From: Chloranthus sessilifolius
Lineage: Eukaryota > Streptophyta > Magnoliopsida > Chloranthales > Chloranthaceae
Length of the DNA stretch: 64,000 nt
Assembly: GCA_021018995.1 (NCBI GenBank)
Contig: CM037593.1
Location: forward strand, 9,762,088-9,826,087
Direction of reading: 5' to 3'
The notes under the pieces are model-generated. The model was not told the origin of the DNA, did no database searches, and saw nothing but the letters and a program-made list of their open reading frames with translations. Positions within the stretch are counted from its first letter, which is position 1. The number at the start of each line of letters is the position of its first letter. Positions 25,022 to 37,796 of this stretch are shown here, one piece after another. A program made the position numbers and the translations under genes.

Positions 25022-25630
25022 AAATAGTGACAAATTTCGTTTTCGGTAATTTTTCGGTGGGGTATCCTTTCGGTATATTTCAGATTAATTTCGATACATT
25101 TCGGATTAATTTAGGGAAAGTTTCGAGAATTAAAAATATATAAAAAATATATTTAAGCAATTGATCCAAGTGGCCAAGTACTGATGCCCAACTCAAGCAT
25201 TGAACTACAGAAGATAGTTCAAGCATAGAACTATAAAAGACAAGCATAGAACTATGGAAGAAAGCTCAAGCATAGAGACAAATTGATAAAATGAACGGTT
25301 ATTTAGTCCCACATCGGTGAAGTTAGAAAAAGTAACACACTACCCACCTATTTAAGCTGCCTATACTTTGTCCATCCATGCAGCAGCCGTTTGGCGTGCA
25401 CAAAGGGTACTATACCTGTGCCTTTTCATTACTACTTTACTAAGGTAAAGGAAAAAAACAAAAACAAAAACGAAAACGAAATTTACAGAAATTTCTCGAA
25501 ATTTTGCCAAAAATACCGAAATTTCTTAAATTAACAAAAATTAACAAAATTTCTTTGAAATTTTCGTTTGACCCCCATTTCGGCTAATTTTGCAAAATTT
25601 CACCGCATTTCGGCGAAATTTGTCACTATG
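25022..25630. mobile_element. hAT-type element, family C, inside the foldback element
   Basis: Ends AAATAGTGACAAATTTCG and CGAAATTTGTCACTATG are flanked by cttttaac (25014-25021) and cttctaac (25631-25638), 7 of 8. It carries an unrelated insert at about 25155-25440, with a tagtcccacatcggtgaagt word often seen in plant retroelement LTRs. Confidence 0.8.
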
Positions 25631-25919
25631 CTTCTAACAAAATAGCATTCTTATTTTGGGTAAAATTTTAGGCATTAAAAAAAAAAAAAAATTTTCTTCT
25701 TTATTCGAACGAAATAGCAGCTTTATTTTTGGTAAGATTTTAGGTAAAAATAAAAAATACCGACTATTATATTTCGAGAAAAACAATCAAGAAAAATCTT
25801 GTTTGATCGCAGATGATTGTGCACACATTATTTTTTTGAAACTTTTTATAGATATTAAAACTTATTTTTCAGACAATTTTCCGAAAGTTTCTAAAATTTA
25901 TCTGGAATGACCCTCCACC

Positions 25920-26065
25920 AAAATCGGTATTAGTCACGGGTTGCTCGAGGCCGATACGAATCGCCAGATACCGATACGTATCGGCCAATTTAAAACAAAA
26001 TAAACCTAAAATCTTGATAGAAACCGAGACATATCGGAATCAACCGTTTTTTTATACCTTACTAA
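25920..26065. repeat. Family B (TATCGG) remnant
   Basis: Several GATACGAATCG / CCGATACGTATCGG words lie in the loop of the foldback element. The right end resembles a family B terminus (ttttttataccttac), but the left end is not recognisable. Confidence 0.4.
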
Positions 26066-26462
26066 TGGGAGTCCTCTTGATTTTTTTTTTTCCTTATAAA
26101 ATTTAAATACTGTGTGCGCAATCACCAGCGATCAAACAAGGTTTTTCTTGATTATTTTTTTTGAAATATAATAGTCGATTTTGTTTTTTTTACCTAAAAT
26201 TTTACCCAAAATAAGGCAGCTATTTCGTTAGAATAAAGAACAAAATTTTAATTTAATTTTTTGCCTAAAACCTCTCATATCTCTCTCTCGTCCACATCAG
26301 TTTCTCTCACTTACTCTTTTAATTTCTCTCACAAGCATTTATTGGTTTCCACACGCTTCTCCCTCTTACTCTTTTAATTTCTCCTACAAGCATTTATTAG
26401 TTTTCACAATTAACCCTAATGCCATATCTCTTCGCTTTGGATGGTAAGAGACAAAGTAGAAC

Positions 26463-27170
26463 TCAATTTAGGATCGTACTTCGTAGGTTGACCAAAACCC
26501 ACTTGCCAAATAGTGTGAGGAGGACATTGTGATAAATTTGAACATTTACAAAATTGTGTTCTAGTTTGAGAAACCATCGCTAACCTAGTTAGGAGTATGA
26601 GAAACCATTTTCGACCGGAAAAACTAGGCCCACACCCACCCCAGATAGAAACTAGAGCCAGGCTCGGGCTTGATCTTTTTTGGCTTGGGCCGTTTTTACT
26701 TGATCTCAAACCTACCTGAACCAAGTTCGAGTCGGGCTGAATTTGGGTGAACTGGCTTTTTCCTTTAAAGTACATGGGCTTAGCTGGGCCGGCAGGGCAG
26801 GGGTTTGAGCGAACCGATTATTTTTTTTCCTAAAAGTGAGGCCCAAACCCAGCCCAGATGAAAAATCAAGTCAGGCTCGGCCTGGGTGCATTCGGCCCAT
26901 TGACAGCCCTAGGTAGGAGTTTAAGAAAGAGGAAACTCAGCTCAAATCTCATGCCCAAGGGCTGGTGTGGGATTGGTAGTGTAAGAGAAGAACGGGGAAA
27001 ATAAATTTTAAGCTCGTTAATGTGGAGCAGCCTATGGAATAGTCATAAAATATAATTTATATTGATATATGTTTATTACATTTATTTATTTATAAATTTA
27101 TTACATTTGCCTATAAACATGCTTACAATTATTCACATTTTCTTGAAAAAGGCAATATGCTACCCTAATA
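26463..27170. other. Non-genic; hAT-like GGCTCGGGCTTGG remnant
   Basis: Around 26620-26915 there are iterated ccaggctcggg / gcccaaaccc words ending in gacagcccta, the complement of a TAGGGCTGTC hAT-like terminus. The left end is not identified. The rest is AT-rich and unassigned. Confidence 0.4.
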
Positions 27171-28870
27171 TTAGGCTTGAGCCTGACTTGAACAAAAAAT
27201 TAGGCTAGGCTTAGCCTGAGTGCTTTTGGACTCAGGACTTTCATTTAAGCCCAAGCCTGACACCAATTAGTTTAGCGGCTACAAGTTGAATGTTTTATCA
27301 TAAAAACGGATTAAGATTAATCACCAAAAGTTCTTGACCTAACTTATGCAACTCAAGTGCTACATCTACAAAATTTGATGACCAGGGCCGCAATTTTTCA
27401 ATGGTGACTCTAAGCCACAGGGCCGCAATTTTTCATGTTGCGTGCCTAGTGCGGCACCTCAATATCTTTGTACAAAGGTTAGGTATCAGTCAAACTATCT
27501 CTGATACCACCTGTCCTTAGGCATTAACCCAAATCCCTCGCCTCCCAACCAACACCATCAACCATGCAGGAACTTCCATGTCTTAGGAAGCCAAACATGC
27601 TTGCCTATTTGTTTCACCGTGTGCCTTGTGCACTAGTCACGCACACCCAGCAGTGGCATATAACACCCTATGCTGTCTGATTCCAACATGACTCGCGGAC
27701 CATGTCAAACCATGTTGTGTGACCTGCCATCCTGTGCCATTATTCATCATTGAAGGCTTTGATCCTCCTTTCCGAGTCACAAGCAAAACCGCTACATGTG
27801 TACACGTCTACGTCGAAGCAACTTGCATAATCATGTCCCATGTCGCTTCCAAGATCCATGCCAACTTGGCACGAACACTGATCGCCATCGCATACTCGAG
27901 GCACCAACATCTTATCGAGCAACCGATCCATCTGGACCCCTTATGAACACCTTCGTGTCAAGTCAACGTGCACTATCATATCCCATGTAGCTCACAAGCA
28001 TATCTCATTAACCTGCCACAAGCGTTGTCCATCATCACTAGCTTATGGCCTCGACCCTGTCGAGCTACAAGCCCATCGGTACCTTATATTTGTCTTTGCA
28101 ACAATCCACGTATGTTACAGTGTCCCTCGTAGCCCTCTAAGTAAGTTCATCCGACTTAACACGAGCTATTTGAAGTCCGACCAAGATGTCCTGCCCAACC
28201 AAGTGAACCGACGCATGTCTTTCCAAGGGATCATCCATCATGTGAGCTCAACTCACTTAACTGGCAATCCGATGTAGATATGACTTAGCCATATCAATGC
28301 ACTGCCCCACCTTTGCCCTAATATGGCCCACACATATGCACACTAACCAAGGAAAGTCAGCCCGAAATGTCCCGTCCGGCATAACATCCCACTGATTGAA
28401 ACTCCTCTAGATGATGACCACAACTTGCAAACTCACGGGACAACCTGAAACCTATTGGTTTCATGTACTACTACTCCTTGGCTGATCTATTTCTCTCCAT
28501 ACGTATCCGTTTTTCATATGGTCAACGCTAGTCTTCCTTATTTAGAACCCACCACAATACCTCGAATTTTAGATCCGACAAATTTTTCGATCGCTAACTC
28601 AACGCCTGGAGCACTTTCGTCCCTTGTGCATGCAGGGCCCCTCTTGTGAGGTCTTCTGCCCAATGTGGCACCACCTTGTGCCAACGAAGCTGTTCAAAAA
28701 CCAACAATATACCTCTAGGGGTTGAGCTACTCTCTACCAAGGTCCACTTCACCTCATATAGGCCCACCCAATGGACGCATTCGACTTGTCCGTGTGCCAA
28801 CTTGCAACATGTCGTACGCACATCAAGGTCCTGACCATGTTATAGTTATGTAATACCATGTAACTCCAAC
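27171..28870. repeat. Uninterrupted copy of a long dispersed repeat (paralogue of 30420-31175 plus 38275-39160)
   Basis: This stretch matches, with divergence, 30420-31175 and then, after the copia insertion, 38275-39160. Near 27510 the minus strand reads GGTGGTATCAGAGA, like the initiator-methionine tRNA primer site of LTR retrotransposons. It may therefore be an LTR-plus-leader remnant. No long open frame exists, and the element type is unsettled. Confidence 0.7.
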
Positions 28871-29316
28871 AAGTTGTATTAGGTTGCGCGCATTGTCAGA
28901 TGATATAGTTAGAGGAACAGAGGAAGACACTTTGTTGACCATGTAGGCCCTTGTATACAGCAAGATCTCCAAGCAGTTCAACTAACAACCCATCATTGTC
29001 ATATGTACTAGTTAAAGAATCAATTTATTGGAGGATTGGAACCATCAGATCACCAATACACATAAGATATTGCTCCAATACTGGCTTGTGCCCTTAAGAT
29101 TTTAAAACGCGTCATGCGATAAATGGGTGAGCACGCATATAAAGACTCTACTTTTGGGACAGACCTTTCCGTTATGGAACTAATACCGAGTCACCTTAGG
29201 GTCCTACCCCTCATGCGCAGGATGTCGTCGGCTTCCAAATACCACACACAACCAATATACATAATATTGTAATGAATTATATAATTTTTGATAATTATGA
29301 TTTTCTCACCTGTATA
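28871..29316. other. Non-genic, nothing recognised
   Basis: No conserved coding or repeat signature was recognised. Confidence 0.4.
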
Positions 29317-29654
29317 TTAGTAAGTATGACACAATTTTTTTACAAATGAAAATCATTGACTGATTAACGATGGAGATTGTTTTTTGCTCCAATCGTTCTC
29401 ATGATAAATCTTAAGATTATAGCATGCCTATTAGACGGTCAAATGTTGATTTCACATGGTGCACATCCCAAAATAACCTAAATCATGAGCAAAGGAGTTG
29501 ACCTCCACTTCTAGTGTGTGGAATCAACATTTGACCGTCTGATAGGGAGGTCATGATCTTAAAATCTACCGTAAGGGATATTAGAGCAAAAAACAATCTC
29601 AATCTGATTCAAATAAGTCAATGGTTTTCGTCCATCGTCAGTGATACTTACTAA
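29317..29654. mobile_element. Foldback MITE
   Basis: Ends TTAGTAAGTATGAC and GTGATACTTACTAA are inverted. The inside pairs as caaatgttgat / atcaacatttgaccgtctgatagg, a word shared with the elements at 12362 and 13668. Its right end directly abuts the SURF1 copy. Confidence 0.7.
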
Positions 29655-30412
29655 GAATCGCCAAAAATGGAAGTTGCTATAATGCTCACGAGTGAGTCGG
29701 TGTTCTAGTTCAAGGCATGAGCCCATGTCTTCTTCTTCCACATGGCGGCCTCTATCTCCCAAACCCTAAAACTCCACAGTTCTCTACGTAGTATTTCAAC
29801 CCAACTCCATTACCTCTACTCTCTCAACACAACTTCCAAAGACCTCTCTCCTCTTCCACTTTAGCATAAGACTCCCCAACATCATCTTTTCAATCTTCAA
29901 GTTTCTTTCCTTTTCTCTCTCTCTCTCATTATTCAAACCCTAAACCCTAATTCTGTTTTTTTTCATTCTTCCTACTATTCAAAGTTTATTTCTTTAATTG
30001 ATTTCTCTCCATTCCTTCTTTTTGGTACCAGAGACGGATATTAATAGATGGTCGATATGGTTGTTTTTTCTTCCCAGTGCGATTACATTTGGTCTTGGAA
30101 CTTGGCAGATCCTCAGAAGGCAGGAGAAGGCGAGTTATTAGATTTTTTTCAATTTATGAATTTTTATTTTATTTTGATCGGTAATAAAGCAAAATCATTA
30201 AAAAAATGAAAGGAAAAGGGTTCACGAGACCCCAACCAGAAACACTAACATAAACAGAGACGCAGAAAAAGCACACCAGCCAAAACCCCGATCAAATTAG
30301 TTTTGTCTATAAGGTATTGAAATTTTTTTGTTTAACTAACTAGTCAATTATATTTTGTAAATTCATTTTGATCAACTGTTAATGTATTATTAGTATTGTA
30401 ATTATTTTGTTG
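29655..30412 (+). pseudogene. Broken inverted copy of the SURF1 5' end (promoter-proximal DNA, exons 1-2, part of intron 2)
   Basis: This segment is the reverse-complement paralogue of SURF1 from about 61117 down past 60382. It retains the ATG at 29742 (MAASISQTLKLHSSLRS...), but a deletion of about 10 bp shifts the frame, and a stop ends it at 29862-29864 after 40 codons. The exon 2 copy, about 30032-30129, still encodes a recognisable GLGTWQIL-like piece but has a 9-bp gain, and it keeps the GC splice donor. Because intron 1 and intron 2 sequence are included, this is a DNA-level duplication and not a processed pseudogene. No exons 3-6 are present, so no functional SURF1 can be made from it. 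Confidence 0.9.
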
Positions 30413-30419
30413 CACCTTA

Positions 30420-31175
30420 CTCGAACAAAAAATTAGGCATGGCTCAGCCCGAGTGCTTTTGGAATCAGGACTTTCATTTAAGCCAAGCCCTGACATGAAT
30501 TCGTTTCAGGTCTGGCTGGATTTCTCGGGGCTCAGCCTGAAGCCCAGCATGTTGCCAACCCTAAAACAGAGGCCTCAAGTTGAATGTTTTACCATAAAAG
30601 GATATTAAGATTGACTCTAACTCACGGGGCCGCAATTTTTCACGCCTAGTGTGGCCCCTCAATATCTCTGCACTAAGGCTAGGCGCGACTCAAACTAACT
30701 CTGATACCACCCGGCCTTAGGCATGAGCCCAAATCCCTCGCTTCTCAAGCAACACCATCAGCCATTGCAGGAATTTCCAAGGCTGAGGCAGCAAAGCATA
30801 CTTGCCCATTTGTTTCACCATGTGCATTGTGCACAACTCTCCCACCCAAAAGTGGCAAGCAACACCCAATGCCGTCCGATTCCAACATGACTCGCCGACC
30901 ATGTCGAACCATGCTGTGTGACTAGCCCTCCTATGCCATTATTCATCATTGAAGGCTTTAGTCCTCCTTCCCAAGTCACAAACAAAACCGCTACATGTGT
31001 ACGCCTCAACGTCGAGGCAACATGCATAATCACGTCCCATGTCGATTCCAAGATCCATACCAACTTTGCACGAACACTGATCGCCATCGCTTCTTCAAGA
31101 CACCGACATCTTACCGAGAAATTGATCCATCTGGACCCCTTGTGAACAGCTTTGCGTCAAGCCAATGTGCACTAT
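30420..31175. repeat. Second copy of the long dispersed repeat, left part
   Basis: Matches 27175-27985, including the ggccgcaatttttca, ctctgataccacc and ccattattcatcattgaaggcttt segments. It is interrupted at 31175 by the copia element and resumes at 38275. Confidence 0.75.
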
Positions 31176-31653
31176 TGATGGAATCTATATGGATCTATCG
31201 ACCCGACCATCCAAAATAAACCCTAAGATCTAGGCGTATGATCAATCAAAATAATAAATCAATTATCCATAAATTAGATATACGTGCGCACCTTGAGTGT
31301 GAGCCATTAATGGTAGGTTGCGGGTCTTCAACGATCTTCTGACCCTCGATATCTCCTAGCACAATGGGGATGCTTTTGCTAATAGGGATAATTGAATTGT
31401 GTCGAGTAAGCGTTGGGACCAGACACCCCTTATATTTATAGCCAAAGAGTCTTTTCCCATTAAGAACTTAAAATACTAATTATATTGTGATTAGAAATCA
31501 CAATCATACCATAACTAAAAGACTTACTTATTAGTTGTTTATTCTCGTCAAACTCACCCAAATAGCAACTGCTCATTGCAAGATTGATCTTACACCATTC
31601 ACCGGTCAACGGGTTGACCATAGAGATGGCCACCAAAATAGAAACTTCTAACA
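31176..31653 (-). repeat. 3' LTR of the copia element
   Basis: On the minus strand it runs TGTTAGAAGTTTC...GATTCCATCA. It is 478 bp, equal in length to the other LTR. Confidence 0.93.
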
Positions 31654-32076
31654 GTCTCCCACTTGACCAAACTATGTCAATAAATTTCGATTACCGAATG
31701 TTAGCTAACTTTCTTTGAATGGTAAGTCCTAATCAATCTCAATCAAAGTCTTTATAATCAGTCCAGTCCAGTGAGAATTTCAACGCATAATCAATGTAGT
31801 CAATATATCATGTCATCGATACATGACCGTTCATTAGTTACCGTATTGGAAGTCATCACCGACATGGATTCCAACTAGTATGATTTCACATAGATTGCAA
31901 GTTTACAAACTGAATGATGATTACATGTAAACTCAATCTAATATTGGTCCTACTTTATTGCCATCTACTGGCACCATATGTTCCAAATTTTTATTTGCAT
32001 AAAAATGAAAAAGCAAATAACTAAGCTTTATTTCTGAATCAATTAAGCAAATGTATTCACTCTCAGATATTCACTC

Positions 32077-33123
32077 TCAAAGGCTATCAAAATTATCCGT
32101 TAATCTCATGCGTACAATATACTCCAAAAAGAGCTTGGGAGGTAAGCCTTTAGTGAGAGGGTCAGTCAACATGAGTGTCGTATTAATCTTTTCAACAGAT
32201 ATAATTTGATTCTGAACTTTCTCCCTTACAACAAGATATTTTATATCTATATATTTGGAACCCCCACTAGTCTTATTGTTATTAGATATAGCTATCGCAG
32301 CGGAATTGTCACATAAGATTCTCAGTGGCCTTGAAATACTGTCAACAACTCGAAGCCCTGAGATAAAATTCATCAACCATATCGCCTCACATATTGCCTC
32401 AAAACATGCAACAAATTCTGCTTCCATAGTAGACGAAGTAGTCAGCGTCTGTTTAACGCTCTTCCAAGATATAGGTCCACCTGCAAGCATAAAAATATAA
32501 CCCGATGTGGACCTACGAGTGTCTTAACACCCAGCATAGTCAGCATCTGAATAACCAATAATTTCAAGGTTATTCGACCTTTTGTACGTGAGCATGTGTC
32601 ATTTAGTCCCTTGTAAATAGCGAAAAACCTTCTTGGCTGCTTTCCAATGATCCAAACTAGGATTATATTTGTACCTACTAAGCATGTCAACTATATACGC
32701 TATGTCCGGACGAGTACAGACTTATGCATACATGAGACTCCCAACTGCCGATGCATAGGGAATTGTCTCCATCTGCTTTCTCTCCAGATCGATCATGGGA
32801 CTCTGAAGTAGGCTAAATTTATCACCCTTAATGACAAGGGCAACAGTAGCGGAACAATTGTGCATGTTAAACCTTTTAAGAACTTTATTAATATAAGCTC
32901 TTTGAGATAATCTCAATATATCACGGGCTCTATCTCGATGAATCTCAATTCCTATCACGTAGGAAGCTTCACCAAGATCTTTTATATCAAAACTCTTTGA
33001 TAAAAAGTTCTTTGTCTCATGTAACATTCTCAAATTACTACTCGCAAGCAATATATCATCAACATACAAAACAAGGATGATAAACTTACTCCCACTGATT
33101 TTAAGATATATGCATTGATCCAT
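32077..33123 (-). pseudogene. Copia reverse transcriptase and RNase H remnant
   Basis: The piece at 32722-33123 carries the catalytic LYVDDILLAS motif of reverse transcriptase. The piece at 32077-32490 carries the RNase H signature ([28 protein letters not shown]-like [15 protein letters not shown]). A stop and frame change separate them, so no intact polyprotein exists. Confidence 0.88.
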
Positions 33124-34791
33124 AGTATTTTCTTTAAAACCAAAATTTGAAATGACTTCGTGAAATTTTAAGTACCATTGTCGAGATGCCTGCTTTAAAC
33201 CATATATAGACCTTTTGAGTCTACAAATTAAATGACGCTCTCCCTCAACCTAAAAACCTTCAGGTTGTGTCATAAAGAAATCTTCATGCAAGTCGCCATT
33301 CAGAAAAGCAGTTTTAACATCCATTTGATGCAATTCTAAGTCAAAATGAGCTACCAATGCCATGATTATCCGAAAGGATTCCTTTCTAGAGACAAGGGAA
33401 AATGTCTCTTTATAGTCTGTTCCCTCTTTCTGAGTGAAACCTTTAGCAACTAATCTGGCCTTGTATCTTTCTACATTACCTTTGGAGTCTTGTTTAGTTT
33501 TATATATCTATTTACAGCCTACAGGCTTAATTCCTTCAGGTAACTCACAAAGATCCCAGACCGAATTATGTTTCATTGAATCCAATTCATCTTTCATGGC
33601 TTCGAGCCATTTAGTGGATTTGTCGCTCTTCAGGGCTTGGCTAAAGGAAACAGGATCTGATTACTTTTCAAAATCAAACTCACTCTCATTGAGGTAAACT
33701 ATATAGTCATCAGAAATATATAGCTGGCTTCTTTGCTCTCTCTGATCTACACAATGGTTGATCATTGGCAATCGCCATGGGAGCAAGAACCTCCTCAATG
33801 TGGGGTGTTGTATTAGGCAAAGCCATAGGTGCATCAACATTTACTTGAATAACTGGTGTTGGTGCAACACTTCGGATACAATGAGTGGGACAATAAAATC
33901 GATAACCCGATTTCCCTCAAAAGTGATTTTCCTAGGCTCAACACTCTCACTGTTCCCACGATCCTTAAAGAATTTGGCATATCTAGTCTCAACAATTTGG
34001 ATACTATGAGTGGGACAATAAAATCGGTAGCCTTTTGACCTATCAGGGTAACCAATGAAATGACAACTTATAGTTTTAGGATCCAATTTTCCTAATCGTA
34101 GGTTGTATACCTTTGCTTCAGCCAAACAGCCCTAAATGCGTAAATATCCTAAAGTCGATTTTCTTCCTACCCATAGCTCATAAGGAGTTTTGGAAACTGC
34201 CTTACTAAGAACTCGATTTAGGATATGCACCGCTGTTTTCAATGCTTCTCCCCACAAGAACATAGGCAACTTAGAGTTGCATAACATACTTCTCACCATA
34301 TCCATAAGAGTACGATTTCGTCGCTCAGCTACACCGTTCTGTTCAAGTGTTCCCGATATGATGTATTAAGCGACAATGTCATGCTCTTGTAGATATAGGG
34401 CGAATGGTCCTGGATTGCAACATGTTTCAGAGTATCTACCATAGTACTCTCCGCCTCTATCAGATCTCACAATTTTAATCTTCGAATTGAGTTGTAACTC
34501 AACTTCGGCTTTATAGATTTAAAACATATTCAGGGCCTCAAATTTCTCATGAATGAGAAATATATAATCAAAACGATAATAGTCATCAGTGAAGGTAATA
34601 AAATACTTTTAACCACCAATAGCAGGAGTTGGAAACGGTCCACAAATATCAGTGTGGACTATTTCTAGCAAACTCGTGCTCCTAATAGCTCGTTTCTCAT
34701 TAGCTTTTGTGAGTTTTCCTTTAGCGCAATCTACACAAGTATGGAAATAAGAGAAATCGAGCGCATCGATTATATCATCTTTAATTAACCT

Positions 34792-35466
34792 CTACATTCT
34801 ATCCTTAGATTTATGGCCTAAACGTTTATACCATAAAATGGAGGAGTTGTCGATTGCTCGTTTTCGTTTCTTACTAATTTTATCATTCACATGCATAGAA
34901 ACTAAAGATTTGGCGTAAGATGAATTCAAGTTCAACTGATAAAGATTGCTCACTAATGAGCCACCACCGACAATATCGGAATCAAATAATAGAGTAAAAA
35001 TATTATGTCTAAATTTAAATTCAAAACCTAATGAATCCAATTTAGAAATTGAGATAAGGTTTCTAGTAATACTTGGAACGTAAATAGTATCAACTAAATC
35101 CAAAATGAAACCACTATCTAAAATGAGACAGAGAGTTCCAATGGCCTCCACGTAAGCTTCTACTCCATTTTTGAGTTTGATGGTACGTTCGCCTTTACTT
35201 AGCTTCTTGCTGGATCGAAATCCCTGCATTGAATTACTTATGTGAATAGTTACACTAGAATCTATCCACCAAGTATTGCGTGGAGCATCATCATAAAGTG
35301 ATTCAAAATGCACAAAGGCTAGGTCATTACCTTTCTTAACTAGCCAATCTCTATATTTCTGATAATTTTTCTTAATGTGTCCCTTCTTCTTACAGAAGTG
35401 ACACTTGATATCAGAAGTAGATCTGCTAGCTTCTCCTTGTTTGGTTTCCGGTGGAGGAGCTTTCAC
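34792..35466 (-). pseudogene. Copia gag zinc knuckle and protease remnant
   Basis: A CHFCKKKGH motif marks the nucleocapsid knuckle, with Tyr in place of the last Cys. Downstream, TWWIDSSVTIHIS marks the protease active site (normally D-S/T-G) and a LWYKRLGHKS segment begins the integrase zinc region. Confidence 0.85.
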
Positions 35467-37039
35467 GTTCTTTCTTTTATATTGTCCCTTCTTTCGCTTG
35501 AAAATTCATTTCGATGGTCCAAGAGCGGCGTAATGAGCACTTTCAGATTTTTCAGCCCGAAGTCTTTCTTCTTCTTGGACACAGTGAGCGATTAGCTCGT
35601 TCATCTTCCATTTCTCTTTCTGTGTGTTGTAATTAATCTTGAACGGGCCAAATTATGCAGGAAGAGAAATCATAATGAAGTGAACAAGATAACCCTCAGA
35701 AAAACCCATGTCTATTTCTTTCAATTGAGTTGTCATGCCACTCATTCCCATAATGTGCTCCCGTACGCTACTATGACGATCATATTTCATGGTTCCCATT
35801 TTAACAATTAGACTACTGGCAAGTGCTTTAGAGGTCCCCTGAAATTGTTCCTGAATGGCTTGCTTGTATTCCTTTGCATTGTACGAGTCGGGAATACCTC
35901 CCTCGATCGCATCAGTAATGGAACTCTTTATGATCATGGCTCATACGATTTGATCTATCCCATTTTTCTAAATTCTTATTGTTCACTGTCAGATCCTCAA
36001 CTGAGGCATCAATGGTGAGCACCTTGGGTTTATCAAATCGTAGAGCATAATCAAGATCCATACAACCTAGAACAATGGCAATTTGTTCCTTCCATTTGCC
36101 ATAATTTGAGCTACTGAAAGTTCAATTCTACCAATCATATTAGTGATAGAAGACGGGTTCAATGCTGCACAATAATTAAGGGTTTTATTATATCCACATA
36201 CAATTGAAGTAGCTATCAATTCCACAAGGTTATAATTATAATATGTGACGCAAGAGTTAAAATATGTCAAGGAATATAAAAATTAAAATCAATGTGATTT
36301 TATTGAGAAACAATTTGTGTCATTATAACCCTCCGTTGGGTCAAGTCATAACACACTAGCCACTTCCTCAATCTATATTAATGATTGTGGTACTAATTAC
36401 GTCGTTATGACCCTCCATTGGGTCGAGTCATAACACGCTAGCAGTACCCACACACAAAATAATGAATAGTAAAACACAACCATCATATAACATTAAGTGA
36501 TTTATCACCGTTGGGTAGAAGAATCCCTTATGTTGTGACGCCAGCGTTCACTACAGACTTTCACTGAATTTGTAACACGGTCTTAGACAAAATTAAACCT
36601 CACTATGAAAACCACGACACTAGGAAGGATCATCACTGTTAGGCAGAAGAATCTTTCCAAGTCATGCTGTCAATTTAGATTTGATAATATTTTAGATGAT
36701 CACAAAAGTGATATTAAAATATTAAAATTAAGCGAAGTCCAACTCATGTTATAAGTAAGTGTCAAAATTAACAATAATCGAGTATAATAATGTGTAAGTA
36801 CCAGCCATGGTAGTGAAGCACAACCTCCACTACCCAACTCTAATTAATGATACTCAAAAAAAATGATTACCCAATTAAAAATTGAAAAAATAACATCAGG
36901 TCATGAATACATCACAACAGAGAGCTCATTGTCAAAAATAGACCTCAAAAAAAACATTTCTGAAATGCTCAAGAAAGTCAAAATTCATATATAATGTCCA
37001 AAAATCGGACCTATAAATAGCCCAGAAATGGCCCGAAAA

Positions 37040-37330
37040 GAATAAGAAATAGTATCGGCATAATTAGGCCGGGTATTGGGCCGGGCCATGAGCCTTAATG
37101 GCCGAGTGGGCTATGGGCCCAGCAGGTCGGGCTGCATGTAGGGGCCATGGGCCAAAAGGCCGAGTGGGCTATGGACCCAGCGGGTTGGGCTGCACGTAGG
37201 GACCAAGTGGACCTCAACCAGTGGGCGGGGTATCGGGCTGCGGGTCAGGCCATGGTCCAAATGGGCCAAGTGGACCTCCAGCCAGTGGGCCGGCAGCGGA
37301 CCCGACCCGGTTCAAGAGGCCCTTACCCTA
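37040..37330. repeat. GC-rich tandem repeat in the copia leader
   Basis: Imperfect copies of ggccgagtgggctatggrcccagcgggt... (about 75 bp) lie in the untranslated leader between the 5' LTR and gag. Long open frames here are by-products of GC content. Confidence 0.6.
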
Positions 37331-37796
37331 CTTCTTCTTCTTCATCGTTGTTTTTTTTTTTTTTTTGAAAGAGTTGCAGGATGCAACAGCAGCCGCCCCC
37401 ATGGGGCATAATCGTGCCCCTCACGGTGGCCGTATGAAAGCAGTTCGGTGTGAAAACCTTGGCCTGAAGTAGGCTAACAAATGAAAGAAAAATATATTTT
37501 TATTTTTTATTTTTTTGAATTTGCAGAACGCATGCGATCCCCGCCCCTCTGTGGTCACCAGACCCGATGGTTTGGTGCGCTGTCCGGTCGGCCCGGGCGC
37601 TGGCCGTCTGTCGGTGCCAGTCCGGTGGCCGGAGAACCCCCACCGGCGTCGGACCGGCGGCCATTATTTATTATTATTATTTTTTTTAAACGGCAGATAT
37701 ATATTGCCTTGAGGGGAAACAAAACGTCGATACCCATATGAAAACGTCAATTCGATATTTCAATCGACCATGCACCGATATAGCTTTGATACCAAT

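Larger units (their letters stand above)
24797..26460. mobile_element. Long inverted-repeat (foldback) element
   Basis: The left arm from gggtttttactttatctcttgcc pairs with the right arm ending ggtaagagacaaagtagaactc. Shared blocks include repeated gagagaaattaaaagagtaagag units, tattttgggtaaaattttagg, gactattatattt and cttgtttgatcgc. The right arm is roughly 360 bp. The left arm is interrupted by the hAT element at 25022. I could not define a target duplication. It resembles Mutator-related long-TIR elements; no transposase is seen. Confidence 0.65.

Noticed and set aside
37147-37741. Several GC-rich open frames
   Set aside because: They lie in the untranslated leader of the copia element; a tandem GC-rich repeat and the absence of stops from high GC explain them.
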